NCBI GenBank assembly: GCA_002245135.1
Contig: NGBS01001165.1
Coordinates: 62,001-126,000, forward strand
Direction of reading: 5' to 3'
DNA length: 64,000 nucleotides
Source: Proteromonas lacertae
Lineage: Eukaryota; Sar; Bigyra; Opalinata; Proteromonadidae
Positions 24,163 through 37,200 of the stretch are shown here, one piece after another (positions within the stretch are counted from its first letter, which is position 1; each line of letters begins with the position of its first letter). Made by a program: the position numbers and the translations under genes. The notes below the pieces were generated by a model. It was not told where the DNA came from. It saw nothing but the letters and a program-made list of their open reading frames with translations, and did no database searches.

Positions 24163-24878
24163 CTATTGTTTGGTTTGATTGTTGATTTTCTTATAGTTTC
24201 TTCTAATGTAGAAATAGTGACTATTCTTGAGCTACTTTTTGTTACAACTCCTTTTATTATTTGACCTTTTTCATATGTTGTTTTTGAATCAATATTTTCA
24301 TTTGGTAAGAAAATATTGGTGTTTAATACTCCTTTCAATGTATAACCATGATCTTGTTTTGATAATACTTCAAAAGAATATAATCCTTTTACTATATAAC
24401 TTGTTAAATCATTGTATATGATGGAAGGTTTCATTGTTAAGAAGATTCTATTTGGTTCACCCTATTAAATGGTAATTATTGGTTTTTATTTTATACAGTT
24501 ATAATTTCCATTACAAGTACAATCACATAATCACCTTCTGAATAGAAATCAATCTTTGATTTACTGTCATCATCGAGTTTTGTTTCACCTAATTCTTCTG
24601 TCTTGATATATCTACATATTATTAATATAAAAATATACCCAACAAGTGAATTAGGAAGTGAGATTGTTAAACCAGAGGGTGAAACATTTGAAATACATCC
24701 TAAAAACAAAGACCCAGGTGTTACAGATGAGTAAGACAACTGTTTTTGCTTTTCTCTAACCTGATGAGTTGTATCTGTTGGAACAGTCTCTTTAGTTTTA
24801 GACTTCTATACCATAGTAATGTAAATATACTTTTTTCCCAGTTGAATGTAATGGCTGTGCCTTTCTTTTTTGACCCAT
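18597..24878 (-). CDS. RRP5: RRP5/PDCD11 rRNA-processing factor: S1 repeats, acidic linker, HAT repeats
   Basis: This is a multi-exon gene with at least fifteen introns of 25-46 nt. Mapped ones include 24806-24830, 24612-24638, 24462-24496, 24128-24163, 23370-23411, 23021-23061, 22762-22791 and 22606-22643, all frame-preserving. The product is about 1,900 residues. The start MGQKRKAQPLHSTGKK is basic and nucleolar-like. An array of S1 domains follows (first: GSLFLGCISNVSPSGLTISL; later GSIIQGTVIYNKEYGIILNL, GHVMLKNLHD). Then comes an acidic Ser/Glu linker (19,700-20,000) and C-terminal HAT/TPR repeats (YVWLQYALYYINLTEFDKA, ALKTIYYREEEKFNIWIGYI, FDPKRWETWNLLIEWE) ending near LVRQYTSKI. Rrp5 binds pre-rRNA and is needed for cleavages leading to both 18S and 5.8S rRNA in the nucleolus. 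Confidence 0.92.
24128..24163. repeat. TA dinucleotide microsatellite filling an RRP5 intron
   Basis: On the minus strand this intron is GTATATAT..., a nearly pure TA run that ends TCAATAG. Similar TA-rich introns occur elsewhere in the window (for example 9549-9589 and 15573-15625). Length variation between alleles would be expected. Confidence 0.8.
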
Positions 24879-25221
24879 GCAAATGTCAATTATGGTCAAC
24901 CAAAAAATGTGTTTTGAAACACCAGATTATTTAAATTCGATTTATTTCTTATGCTGACGGATTATTTCTAAAAATAAATACAATAGAAGAATATTCTCAT
25001 CATTTATATCTCAATAATTATGAAAAGACAAAAATGGAACAAATCCCAAATACTTTTCTTTCATGTTTGAATAATTCTATTGTTTTATTTTACAAACTAA
25101 AGAAAGTAAAAATAAGATGATAGTTATAAATTCTAAATTCTGTGTTTTTTGAATTAATACAGTATAATACGCGTATTAGTTTGTCTTTTTTTATTTCAGT
25201 TTTTTTCATTTTAGAATAAGT
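24879..25221. promoter_or_regulatory. Divergent promoter of RRP5 and the giant surface-protein gene
   Basis: This 343-bp spacer separates two divergent starts and is the longest promoter-type gap apart from the one at 52-53 kb. It contains a perfect 14-bp palindrome, taatacgcgtatta, at 25165-25178, 44 bp before the giant gene's ATG. The palindrome carries two CpGs in otherwise CpG-poor DNA. No other gene or RNA is visible. A binding-site role is inference. Confidence 0.4.
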
Positions 25222-28200
25222 ATGAAGTTATATGGACTGTTTTTAATTTTTACATTTTTTAGTTCAATCTATAGTTTAGGTATTAATGTTTTTTTCATTT
25301 TTTCTAGGTCCATCAGTAAAAATCAATGTTCTTCAACATTTTTCAAAGAATAATAGTAGTGCTATAATAGAATTGTCATTATCCACATCTCCTACAAGGC
25401 CTATATTTTTCTCTTTCACTGGTACAGATTCTGTGTGTCATCCAATCACTCCAGTTCCTTTAATATTGGATAGCAATACAAAATCTAGTATAGTTGTAGT
25501 TGTTGCTGATGATTTAAAGTATAAATCAAAGTGTAAGGTTAATTTCAAATACGTAACATCTGATCCTTTATATGATGTAAATCCTCAGTTATTTTATGTT
25601 TCAAATGCAATTGAATTAAATTTAATCATTAATTCAATTGATAAGTCAGAAATACTACAATCTTGTAGTTATTCATTAGGAGATGAAAGATTATTGGTGG
25701 ATATTGGAGAAGAGACAAGTACAACAATTGTATTAGACCATGAACCAATAGAGGAGATAGTTATTTCAACTGAGAATGATAATCAGATTTTCAAATTTGA
25801 TGAGAAAAATTGGTATAAACCACAAAAGATTGAATACAAACCACCATCAAGCTTATTAAATTGTAATGGTGATAAAAGAGACAGAATTGTACTGAAATCT
25901 AGAAATTGTGATAGTAAGAATAATCATAATACAGTTGAAGTAATGATTAAAGATAATTGTATTAAAACATTTTCAATAGTACCTTCAACATATGTATTAG
26001 GTCCAAGCCAGCAAGCCAAATTCAAAGTAATATTTCCAGTAATTCCATCAATATCAAATATAACAATTACATGTAACTCAAGTTGTGAAGGAACTGTAAT
26101 AAAGCCAAATCCAGTAATAATCAATGGAAAGGAAAATGAATTTATATTTGAATCACCTAAGATAATCAATACATTAGAAACAATTCAATTAATAGCAGTT
26201 GATTATTATAACAGAATATATGAATCAATAGTTATTCCAACAATAATATTAAAACCAATAAATAAGAATATAATCAAATCATCACTATTGTCAAATAGTA
26301 TAGAAACAGTATCAAATGAGATAATCTATACATTGATGATAATGAATAATGAAATAGGAAAAGATGATAGAATAAAAGTAAAAATAAATAGTAAAGGATT
26401 TATCTCAATACCAAAAGAAGTAGTATTTAAATACAATGATGAAAATCCAAATATAATTAAAATAAGAGGGGTTTTAAATACATCTAATACAGTACATACA
26501 ATACAACATGTATCTGTATTTAAGAATTATATTATCTTTCCAACATCAACAGTGAATATCAAATATATCAACATAACAAATAATACCAAGTTAATAGATT
26601 GTAAACCAGGTTATTATATTCAATATTATATGGATAAGGATATATGTACTCCATGTAAGATTAACCATTATTGTATTGGTGCATTAAATAAGCCAATCAG
26701 ATGTCCAGTTGGTAGTTGGTTGAATAATACGAATGGTAAATCAATTGATAATTGTATTAGAGATAGCAATAATAATAATAATGAAACATTAGAGAAGATA
26801 AATCAAGTAGAATGTAATAGAGGATCATATTATAATGAAGTAGAGAATAGATGTATTATTTGTCCAGCTGGTTATTCATGTATTAATAATACGGTAATAC
26901 AGTGTAATACAGGGGAATATTCGTTATATAATGATAGTAATTGTCATAGTTGTCCAGAAGGTTATTATTGTTTAACTCCATTTTCAATAACTGGGAAATG
27001 TCCAGTTGGTACATATAGTAAAGGAAATGATAGTATATGTAAAAGATGTGATAGTGGTAGTTATACTGATGAAGAAGGTTCAATTCAGTGTAAAACATGT
27101 GAAGAAGGTTATTATTGTAATAGTACAACATCAATGAAATGTCCTTTTGGTTATTATTCCTATAGAAATCAGAGTTTTTGTTTTAAATGTCAATTGAAGG
27201 AAATAATGGATGAAAATGAGGAAGATGATATTTCATATGATGAAGAAGAACAATGTAAGAAATATTATGAAGAGAATAATAACTTAGAAGATGTAATATT
27301 TGAAGAAGAATCTAATGATATGATAATCAAAATATTTAGGAACAAACATATTCGTATACTTCAACTAACAGCATCATCATCATCTCCATTATGTCCAGCT
27401 GGTACATATGGTAGTGGAGGTATAAACTGTGAAATATGTCCAGCAGGTAAATATTGTCCAGGTGGTACTAGTAGCAGTAGTAGTTGTAATCAAGGTCAAT
27501 ATTCATTAGGTGGTAGTTCATCCTGTCATTCATGTCCTGCTGGTTATAGTTGTCAAGATCCATCTAATCCAAAGTTTTGTAGTACTGGTACATATGCTAC
27601 AGGTGGTGCTACTCAATGTAAAGTATGTGAAAAAGGTTTTTCTTGTACACAAAGTGGACATACTAAATGTAATCCTGGTTGGTATTCAGATCAAGGTAAT
27701 ACAACTTGTTATAAATGTCCTACTGGTTATTATTGTGATAAACCTGAAGATGGTCCAAAGAAGTGTCCTGTTGGTTCATATTCTGGATTAGAAGCTACGA
27801 AATGTGAAGGATGTCCTGCTACAAAGTATTGTATTGATGCTTCATCAAGCCCAGTTACATGTCCTGAAGGTACATTTTCATTAGTTAATCAAACACAATG
27901 TACCACTTGTCCTGCTGGTTATTACTGTGCTGGAGGTAATAAAGTTCAATGTAATAATGGATATTACAGTTTAGAAGGTCAAAAATCATGTACAGCTGCT
28001 CCAGCTGGTTCTTATATTCCTGCAGGTCAACATACTATTAATTCATTACAACCATGTCCACTTGGTACTTTTACATCATCATCAGCACAAACATCATGTC
28101 AAACATGTGGTGCAGGTAAAGAATGTAAAGATATGAAAGAACAGAAAGACTGTGCTTCTGGTTATTATTCATTACTAGGTGATGGTATATGTTCTCCATG

Positions 28201-31200
28201 TCCTGCAGGTTACAGTTGTCCTACTAAATCATCTACTCAAATATGTAGTGATGGTTCCTATTCAGAATTAGGTGTAAGTGAATGTACTCAATGTATTACA
28301 GGTCATTATTGTCCAACAATATATAGTGGTGTTAGTTTACAATGTCCAAATGGTTATTATCAACCAAATAGAGGACAAAAATATTGTAATTTATGTCCAG
28401 CTGGTAGTAGTTGTACTGCAACATCAGCAACACTATGTAAACAAGGAACTTATTCACCATTAGGAGTTATGGAATGTAATTCATGTCCAACAGGTTTTAA
28501 ATGTTCAAAAGAAGCTATATTACATCAATGTCCAAGAGGTACTTATAGTGAGAATGGTAATTGTATAGATTGTCCATCAGGTTTTTATTGTCCAGATGGA
28601 AGTAATAAAATAGATTGTGAGAATGGTTATTATTCACCAACAGGTCAATCAAGATGTTTACCAATCCCACCAGGTCATGAAGCATTAGTTACTCATAAAT
28701 CAATACAACAATGTGTTAATAATTATCAATATTCAGATGGATTATCTAATACATGTAAGAGTTGTATGGCTGGTTATGATTGTAGCTCTAAAATCAGACA
28801 ATCAGTTTATTTAGCACTTTGTCAAATTGGTTATTATTGTACAGGTAATAAAGCACCAACACCCTGTCCAGCTGGTAAATACGGTGATAGACAAGGATTA
28901 AAATCTGAAAATGAATGTAAAGACTGTCCTGCTGGTTTTTATTGTGATGCAGGAACTACAATTAATGATTTACCCAATAAAATATGTCCACCTGGTAAAG
29001 TATGTGAAGGAGGTACTACTTCTACAACTTCTACATCATGTAAAAGTAATAATGATGAAGTAAGTACAATTAAAGGTTATTATGTTCCTAATTATGGTAG
29101 TTCATCTTATCAAGATTGTTTTATATGCCCTCCAGGTTTATATTGTCCTGTTGAAAATGATAATTCTAATAATCAATTATATCCAATATATCCAATAGAT
29201 TCATGTGAAGCTGGCTATTACTGTCCTGCTGGTTCAACTAGTGCTAAAGAAAAACCATGTTTAGCTGGCACATATAGAAAAGATAAAGGAGGAAGATCTC
29301 AATCAGATTGTGATATATGTCCACCAGGTCATTATTGTCCAGAACATTCTACTACTCCAACAGCTTGTCCTGAAGGTAGATATAATCCAAGTCCTGGTGC
29401 AATATCAGAAGCAGCATGTTTAATGTGTGAACCAGGATTTGCATGTCCAGATACAGGATTGGTAGAACCAAAAACGAAATGTGCAAAAGGTCATTATTGT
29501 CCTGCTGGAACAATTAATCCAGAAGATCATGCTTGTCCTGCTGGTAATTATACTGATACTGATAATGCAATTAGTTTAGCTGAATGCAAACCTTGTCCTG
29601 AAAGACATAGTTGTCCTAAAGCATGTACTGGTTATGATGGTGTTAATAAAATGGTAGCTTGTGCTGCAGGTCATTATTGTCCAAAAGGTACTGCTTATCC
29701 AACACAATATCCATGTCCATCTGGTAGTTATACAAGTAGAACAGATACAGCTAGTCCTGATGAATGTATTCCTTGTCCAAGAGGTCAATACTGTAATTCA
29801 GGTTCAGATTCACCAACAGGTGTATGTGAGAAAGGTTATTATTGTCCATTAGGTACTTCAACAGCTAATCAATTCCCATGTTTACCAGGTACTTACACAG
29901 ATAGAACAAATGCAACTACTCAAAGTGATTGTAATGCATGTCCAGAAGGTCGTTATTGTCCAGAAGGAACAGGTGATCCATTGAAATGTCCAGTAGCTAC
30001 TTACAGAGCAACACCAGAAGCAATAGATGTAGGTCCAAGTGGTAATTCATCAGAACCATATTGCACGAAGTGTCCAGCTGGTTTTAAATGTGTTGAAGGT
30101 ACAATTCATCCAGAAAGATGTCCAACTGGTACTTATTCAACCATCTCATCCAGTGATTGTGCAAGTTGTGAAGCTGGTCATTATTGTCCTGTTACTAATA
30201 CATCAGATCATGTGATGCATACATTCTATAGATGTCCTGCAGGGTTATACTGTAATGCTGGTATGAATTTAATACCTTATTCTCCTGATCATCTTTGTCC
30301 TGCTGGTTATTATTGTCCTGAAGCTACTCCAGAACCATTAGGATGTCCTGCTGGTACTTACAACCCAATTCAAGGTGGTAAAAACATATCTGATTGTTTA
30401 ATTACTGAAGCTGGTTTTTATACAAATGAGAATTCATCAACTTATACAGGAGAATGTTCAAGAGGTTATTATTGTCCAGCTGGCTCTATAACACCAACAG
30501 CAGTACCATGTCCACCTGGAACTCATAATAATCTCACAAAAGGTACAAACAGTTCATTCTGTGTTGCATGTCCAAGTGGTTATTATTGTCCAAAAGCAAC
30601 AGCTGATCCAATCATATGTGATGCTGGACATTATTGCATTGAAAATAGTACCGTTCCAGAACCATGTCCTTTAGGTACATTTGGTCCTACAACTGGTCTT
30701 AAGAAAGTAACAGATTGTTCAGCTTGTACACCTGGTAAATATTGTGATGGTATTGGTTTAACAAAAGAAAGTGGTAATTGTTCAAAAGGCTTTGTTTGTA
30801 CAGGTGGTTCTTACACTCCTGATCCATTAGGTAAAGATTTTGGTGATATATGTCCAAAAGGAGGTTATTGTCCTGAAGGCTCATCTGATTCACATAGTTG
30901 TCCACCTGGTAAATATAATCATGTTGAAGGAGGTGAAACAGAAGATGATTGTTTTGATTGTCCACCTGGTAAATATTGCGAAGGTTCAAATAGTCCATAT
31001 CCAACTGGTGATTGTACTCCTGGCTTTTATTGTACAGGTGGTTCAAGCACTCCTACTCAGTTTGAAACAAAACAAGGTTATTATACAGTTGCTGGATCTG
31101 CAGAACCTATTCCTTGTCCTGTTGGTACTTATAATGATAATACACGAAAAAAAGAATGTATACCCTGTGAAGCTGGTTATTATTGTAATGTTACTGGATT

Positions 31201-34200
31201 GATAAAAGGTTTAAATTGTCCAGTTGGTTATTATTGTCCTTTAGGAACAGTCAATCCAATTCAATGTCCAGATGGTACATTTGGTGTAGTAGTGACTGAT
31301 CAGAATGAGAGATGTAAGAAATGTGATCCTGGTAAATATTGTGTAGTTGGTGATAAAAATGGTAAACCATGTGAAGCTGGTTATTATTGTGCAGGTGGTG
31401 CATATGTACCAAATCCAAATGATGGAGTAACAGGATATCAATGTCCAGCTGGTCATTATTGTCCAGAAGGTGTTATTACTCCATCTAAATGTCCAGCTGG
31501 AACATACTCATCCGCTGTTGGTTTAAAGAATGATACTGCATGTTATGATTGTACACCAGGCCATTATTGTAAAGATGGTGGTTTAACTGTTCCAACAGGA
31601 TTATGTGAAGCTGGTTATTATTGTCCAGGACATTCTAGTAGTGAAAGAGATAAATCATGTGAAATGGGCTATTATTGTAAAGAAGGTAGTTCAATTCCTA
31701 TGAAATGTCCGCCTGGTGAATTTGGTATTTATATTAGTCAAATAAAATGTAATAAATGTACAGCTGGTAGTTTCTGTACTGGTGGTTCAAATAACAACAA
31801 TTGTCCTGAAGGATCTTATTGTCCAGTTGGTACTGGTATTAGTGCAATTCCATGTCCAAAAGGAACTTATCGACCTGATCAAAGTGGTAAATCAGAAAGT
31901 GACTGTTCATTATGTGATGAAGGTAAATATTGTCCGACTGCAGGTTTAAAAGCAGCAACAGTAGATTGTGATGAAGGATATTTATGTTTGAAAGGTTCAT
32001 TAAATCCACATGGTTATACAAAGACACAATCTACTCCATCTTATTGTCCAATTGGTCATCATTGTCCAAAAGGAACAACACCAGCAACGTTAGATACTTA
32101 TAAATGTGCAAAAGGAACATATTCCAATGAATTAGGTTTAAGAATCCAAGATGAATGTCATAAATGTGATGCTGGTTATTATTGTGATGAAGAAGGTTTA
32201 ACTGCTAAAGGTGATGTTTGTCCACCAGGTTACTATTGTGCAGAAGGAACAAGTGAAATTACATCTACAAATAGATGTGATGTTGGTTATTATTGTCCAA
32301 AAGGTACTGAGTATAATAAACAATATCCATGTCCAGCTGGTACTTATACTGATGAAAGGAATAGTACATCCTGTAAAACCTGTCCTGAAGGTTATTTCTG
32401 TCCAGAAGGTAGTAGTTCTTATACAAGTAATATTTGTCCTGAAGGATATTACTGCCCTGAAGGTACAAAATATGGTAAACAATATCCATGTCCTCCTGGT
32501 ACTTACAATAGTGGTAATTCATTAACATCCTCTGGTAATTGTACAAAATGTCCAGAGAATCATTATTGTGCTGGTTATGGTTTAACTGCTGAAACTGGTA
32601 CATGTGCTGAAGGCTTTTACTGTAAATTAGGAGCAGAATCTCCAACTCCAGTAGATGGAATAACTGGTTTGAAATGTAATGCAATTGATAAATGTCCAGG
32701 ATCAGCTTCACCCACATTATGCGATGGTGGTTATTATTGTGTAAAAGATGGTAATAATATAAGGAAAGAATTATGCTTAGAAGGTTATTATTGTAGAGAA
32801 GGTTCAGATAAGAAAAATCCAAATGGAGAAAAGAATTCAAAAGGTGAAGAAATGGGTAATATTTGTCCAAAAGGTCATTATTGTTTAAAAGGAAGTTCAA
32901 AACCAGAGTTATGTCCATTAGGTCATTATTTCCCAGGTGAAGGTAATTCAATTAAAGATTGTGTAAAGTGTCCTGGTGGTTATAATTGTTATAATAAAGG
33001 TATTTATGAATTGAATGAAACATTTATATGTCCAGAAGGTTTCTTTTGTCCAGAAGGTACTGGTATTGTTTCTATTGAAACTGATCCTACTTATTATTGT
33101 CCAGCTGGCAGTTTTTGTCCAAAAGGATCATCCTTTGCATTACCTTGTGAAAGTGGTACTTATTCAACTTCAATTAGACAATCATCCTGTGAACCATGTA
33201 AAGAAGGTTATTATTGTCCAAGAAATGCAACAACTCCAATTCCATGTCCAGCTGGCTATTTCTGTGATAGTTCAAATACTGAGAATTATATTCATTCACC
33301 TTGTCCTATTGGTTATTATGGTGATCAAAATCAAGTTGCTGATAGATCTTTATGTCAAATATGTGATTTAGGTTATTATTGTCCTGTTCCAGGTTTATCC
33401 AAATCAAATATGACAACTTCGTATAAATGTCCTGCTGGTTATTTCTGTAAATTAGGAGTTACATCAAGTCATCCAAATGATATTATACCATCATCTGAAT
33501 TGAATTCAAGGACTTATAGAGGTGGTTCAATCTGTCCAGTTGGTTATTATTGCCCAGAAGGTAGTTATAAACCAGAAGCTTGTCCAAAGAATACATATTC
33601 AACTTCTACAGGTAATACAAAAGCTGAAGATTGTTATAATTGTCCACCAGGTTATACATGTGCTGGAGGTGATGCATTACCAGAAATATGTGAAGAAGGA
33701 AAGTATTGTATAAATTCAATATCATTCCCATGTGAAGTGAAGAATTATTGTCCAAAAGGTTCGTTCAAATCAATCCCTTGTGAATCAGGTACTTATTCAA
33801 GTAATACTGGTGCTAAAGAATGTTTAACATGTCCAGCTGGTTCTTATTGTTATGAAGGTAATAATGAGAATTGTCAATCTGGATTTGTTTGTCCTCCTGG
33901 TACAAGATATCAACAAGAACATCCATGTGGTAGAGGTTATTACAATTCAGATCAATCAAGAACTGATATAAATGATTGTAAGTTATGTCAAGAAGGTTAT
34001 TATTGTCCACTCTCTGGTATGTATTCTGGTACTGATTATGAATGTAAAGAAGGTTATTATTGTAGACAAGGTTCAACAAGTGGTATACCAGATAATATAT
34101 TAGAATCACAATTTGAAGATGGAAGTTATTCATCAATGATAGGTGGAGGTGTTTGTCCAAAAGGTCATTATTGTACAAGTAATACATACGAGCCAGTGAA

Positions 34201-37200
34201 ATGTCCATCTGGTTATTATTCTTCTTCTAATTACAATTCTGAAGAAGATGATTGTTTGAAATGTCCACCAGGTTATTATTGTGATTCATCACATTATAGT
34301 AGTTTTGAGAAATGTCCAAAAGGTTATTATTGTCCTGAAGGTACTGATACTCCATTAATGTGTTCTCCTGGTCATTATTGTCCTGATGAGTATTTAAGTG
34401 ATCCAATTCCATGTCCAGCTGGTACATATAATGATCAAAATGGTGAAATTACAAAGTGTTATGAATGTCCTGAAGGATTCTTCTGTCCAGAAGGTACTTC
34501 ATCTTATCAAACTAACAGATGTCCAAGTGGTTTCTATTGTTTAGAAGGTACAAAATCATCCAATCAATATCCATGTCCTCAAGGTACTTATAGTATAAGT
34601 TCAGGTTTAATATCTCAAGAATATTGTACTTCTTGTACAGCTGGTTATTATTGTCCTATTCCTGGTATGTCATTCTCACCAACCAATGCATTTAAATGTA
34701 AAGGTGGTTATTATTGTAAAGGAAATAACATCTCACCAACACCAGCAGAATCTATCTGTACTCCAGGTCATTACTGTCCAAGTGGCTCATCTGAAGAAAT
34801 TAGTTGTCCTGCTGGCACTTATAATCCATCTTATGGTATTGATGATGTGAGTAAATGCTTAGCTTGTCCACCTGGTTACATTTGCACATCAGAAGGTTTA
34901 ACAATCTACAGTGAGTTATGTCCAGAAGGATATTATTGTTCAGGTGGTACAAAAACAACAGATATGAGTAACAGATGTAGTGTTGGTCATTATTGTCCAT
35001 TAGGTTCAAAGATAGAATTGAAATGTTTACCTGGAACTTATCAATCGGTAGAAGGTTCTTCAAGTTGTATGAATTGTTCAGCAGGTTATTACTGTTTAGA
35101 AGGAATAAGTCAATTAACATCATCTAATAAATGTCCAGCTGGTTATTATTGTCCTGAAGGAACAGAATATGATATTCAATATCCATGTGATGAAGGAACT
35201 TACAATGTATTAACAGGTTCAGAATCAATCAACGATTGTTTACCATGTCCACCAGGTAAATATTGTCCAAATAAAGCAATTAGCGAAATGGATGAGCTAT
35301 TAGAATGTTCAGAAGGTTATTTCTGTATGAATAAAGCTGTGATTAGTCAACCAAATGATTCAGTTACTGGTGTTATTTGTCCTCCAGGTTATTACTGTGA
35401 GAAAGGTGCTGAAGTACCAATTCCATGTCCAAGCGGTACATATTTGCCATATCCAGGAGGTATTAATAAAAATGGATGTATTAAATGTCCAGAAGGTTTT
35501 ATGTGTTCTTCTGATGGTATGACAGGTAATTTAACAAAATGTCCTGAAGGTTATTATTGTCCAGATGGTACAAGTGGATTTGATGGTGAAAATCCACCCA
35601 AATCATGTTCTCCTGGTTATTATTGTGAAGAAGGTAGTAAGAATCAAGTTAAGTGTGAATCAGGTACTTATCAACCAAATGTTGAGCAATCATCTTGTAT
35701 AGTTTGTGATGCTGGTTACTATTGTCCAGAAGGTTCAACCAATCCAGAGTTATGTCCAGTTGGTTTTTATTGTCCTGCTGGTACAGGTACAAGTTCAGGA
35801 ATGGTATATCCTTGTCCAATGGGAACTTATTCAAGCAATGCTGGTTTAACATCCATTGAGAATTGCACTAAGTGTGATACTGGTTCTTATTGTCAAGGTA
35901 TATCTTTATCAAGTGTATCAGGTTCATGCAATGAAGGTTATTTCTGTGATGGAGGTGCTTTTTTACCATCTCCAACTGACCACACTACAGGTTATATATG
36001 TCCAACTGGTCATTATTGTCCTGTTGGTACGATTGAAGTGTATATGTGTCCAAGTGGAAGATTTAGTCCTGCTAATGGTAATACAGAAGAAAATGATTGT
36101 CTGGTATGTTCAGATGGTAAAATGTGTAATAGAGATGGTTTATCATTACCAGAAGATAATTGTCCAGCAGGTAGTTACTGTAAATCAGGTAATAGTGAAG
36201 CATGTGATAAAGGTTATTATTGTCCAGGTAAAACAGGTTATCAAATACCATGTCCTTATGGTTCATATTCCAGTGAATCAGGTGCAATTAGTTGTAAAGT
36301 TTGTACTGAAGGTAGTTATTGTGAGAAAGGAAGTTATGAGAGATTATCATGTCCTTCAGGTTTCTATTGTCCATCTAATACAAGTGTTTATGAGTATTAT
36401 CCATGTCCTGCTGGTACATACAGTGAAGCCTTTGGATTAGTGTATGAAGATGAGTGTTTAACATGTATAGCTGGTCAATACTGTATGGGACAAGCAAATA
36501 CTTTACCAAGTGGAAGTTGTGATGAAGGATTCTATTGTAGTAGTGGCTCTAAGTTTATTAATCCATTATTAGTTGATGGTACAACAGGTGATATTCATAA
36601 TGATTTATGTCCAAGAGGTTATTATTGTAGTGAAGGTATTGATATTCCAACACCATGTCCAGTTGGTACTTATTCCAATTCATTAGGAAATAAACAAGAA
36701 AGTGATTGTAATTTATGTAGTGAAGGTTATATATGTAATACAACAGGATTAATAGAACCAATCTATAAATGTCCAGTAGGTTATTATTGTGCAGAAGGTA
36801 CATCATATGAAGGTGAACCTTGTCCAATTGGTTATTATTGTGATCAAACAAGTAAAGTTCCAATTCCATGTCCAGATGGCTATTATACTAAAGATTTGGG
36901 TCAATCAACTTGTTTATTATGTCCAGCAGGTTATTTTTGTGATGTTTTAACAATACAAACATCTGGTAGTCCACAAGATTGTTTACCTGGTTATTTTTGT
37001 CCAAAAGGCACTTCTAGAAGAACATTACATCCATGTCCAGCTGGTACTTATAATCCAAACCCAAATGCTGTTGATAGTAATGGATGTTTACCATGTACTA
37101 AAGGTAGTTATTGTGAAGGATTTGGCTTGAGTGAAGTAACAGGAGAATGTTTAGCTGGTTATTATTGTATTGGTAAAGTCTCAATAGCAACACCTACAGA

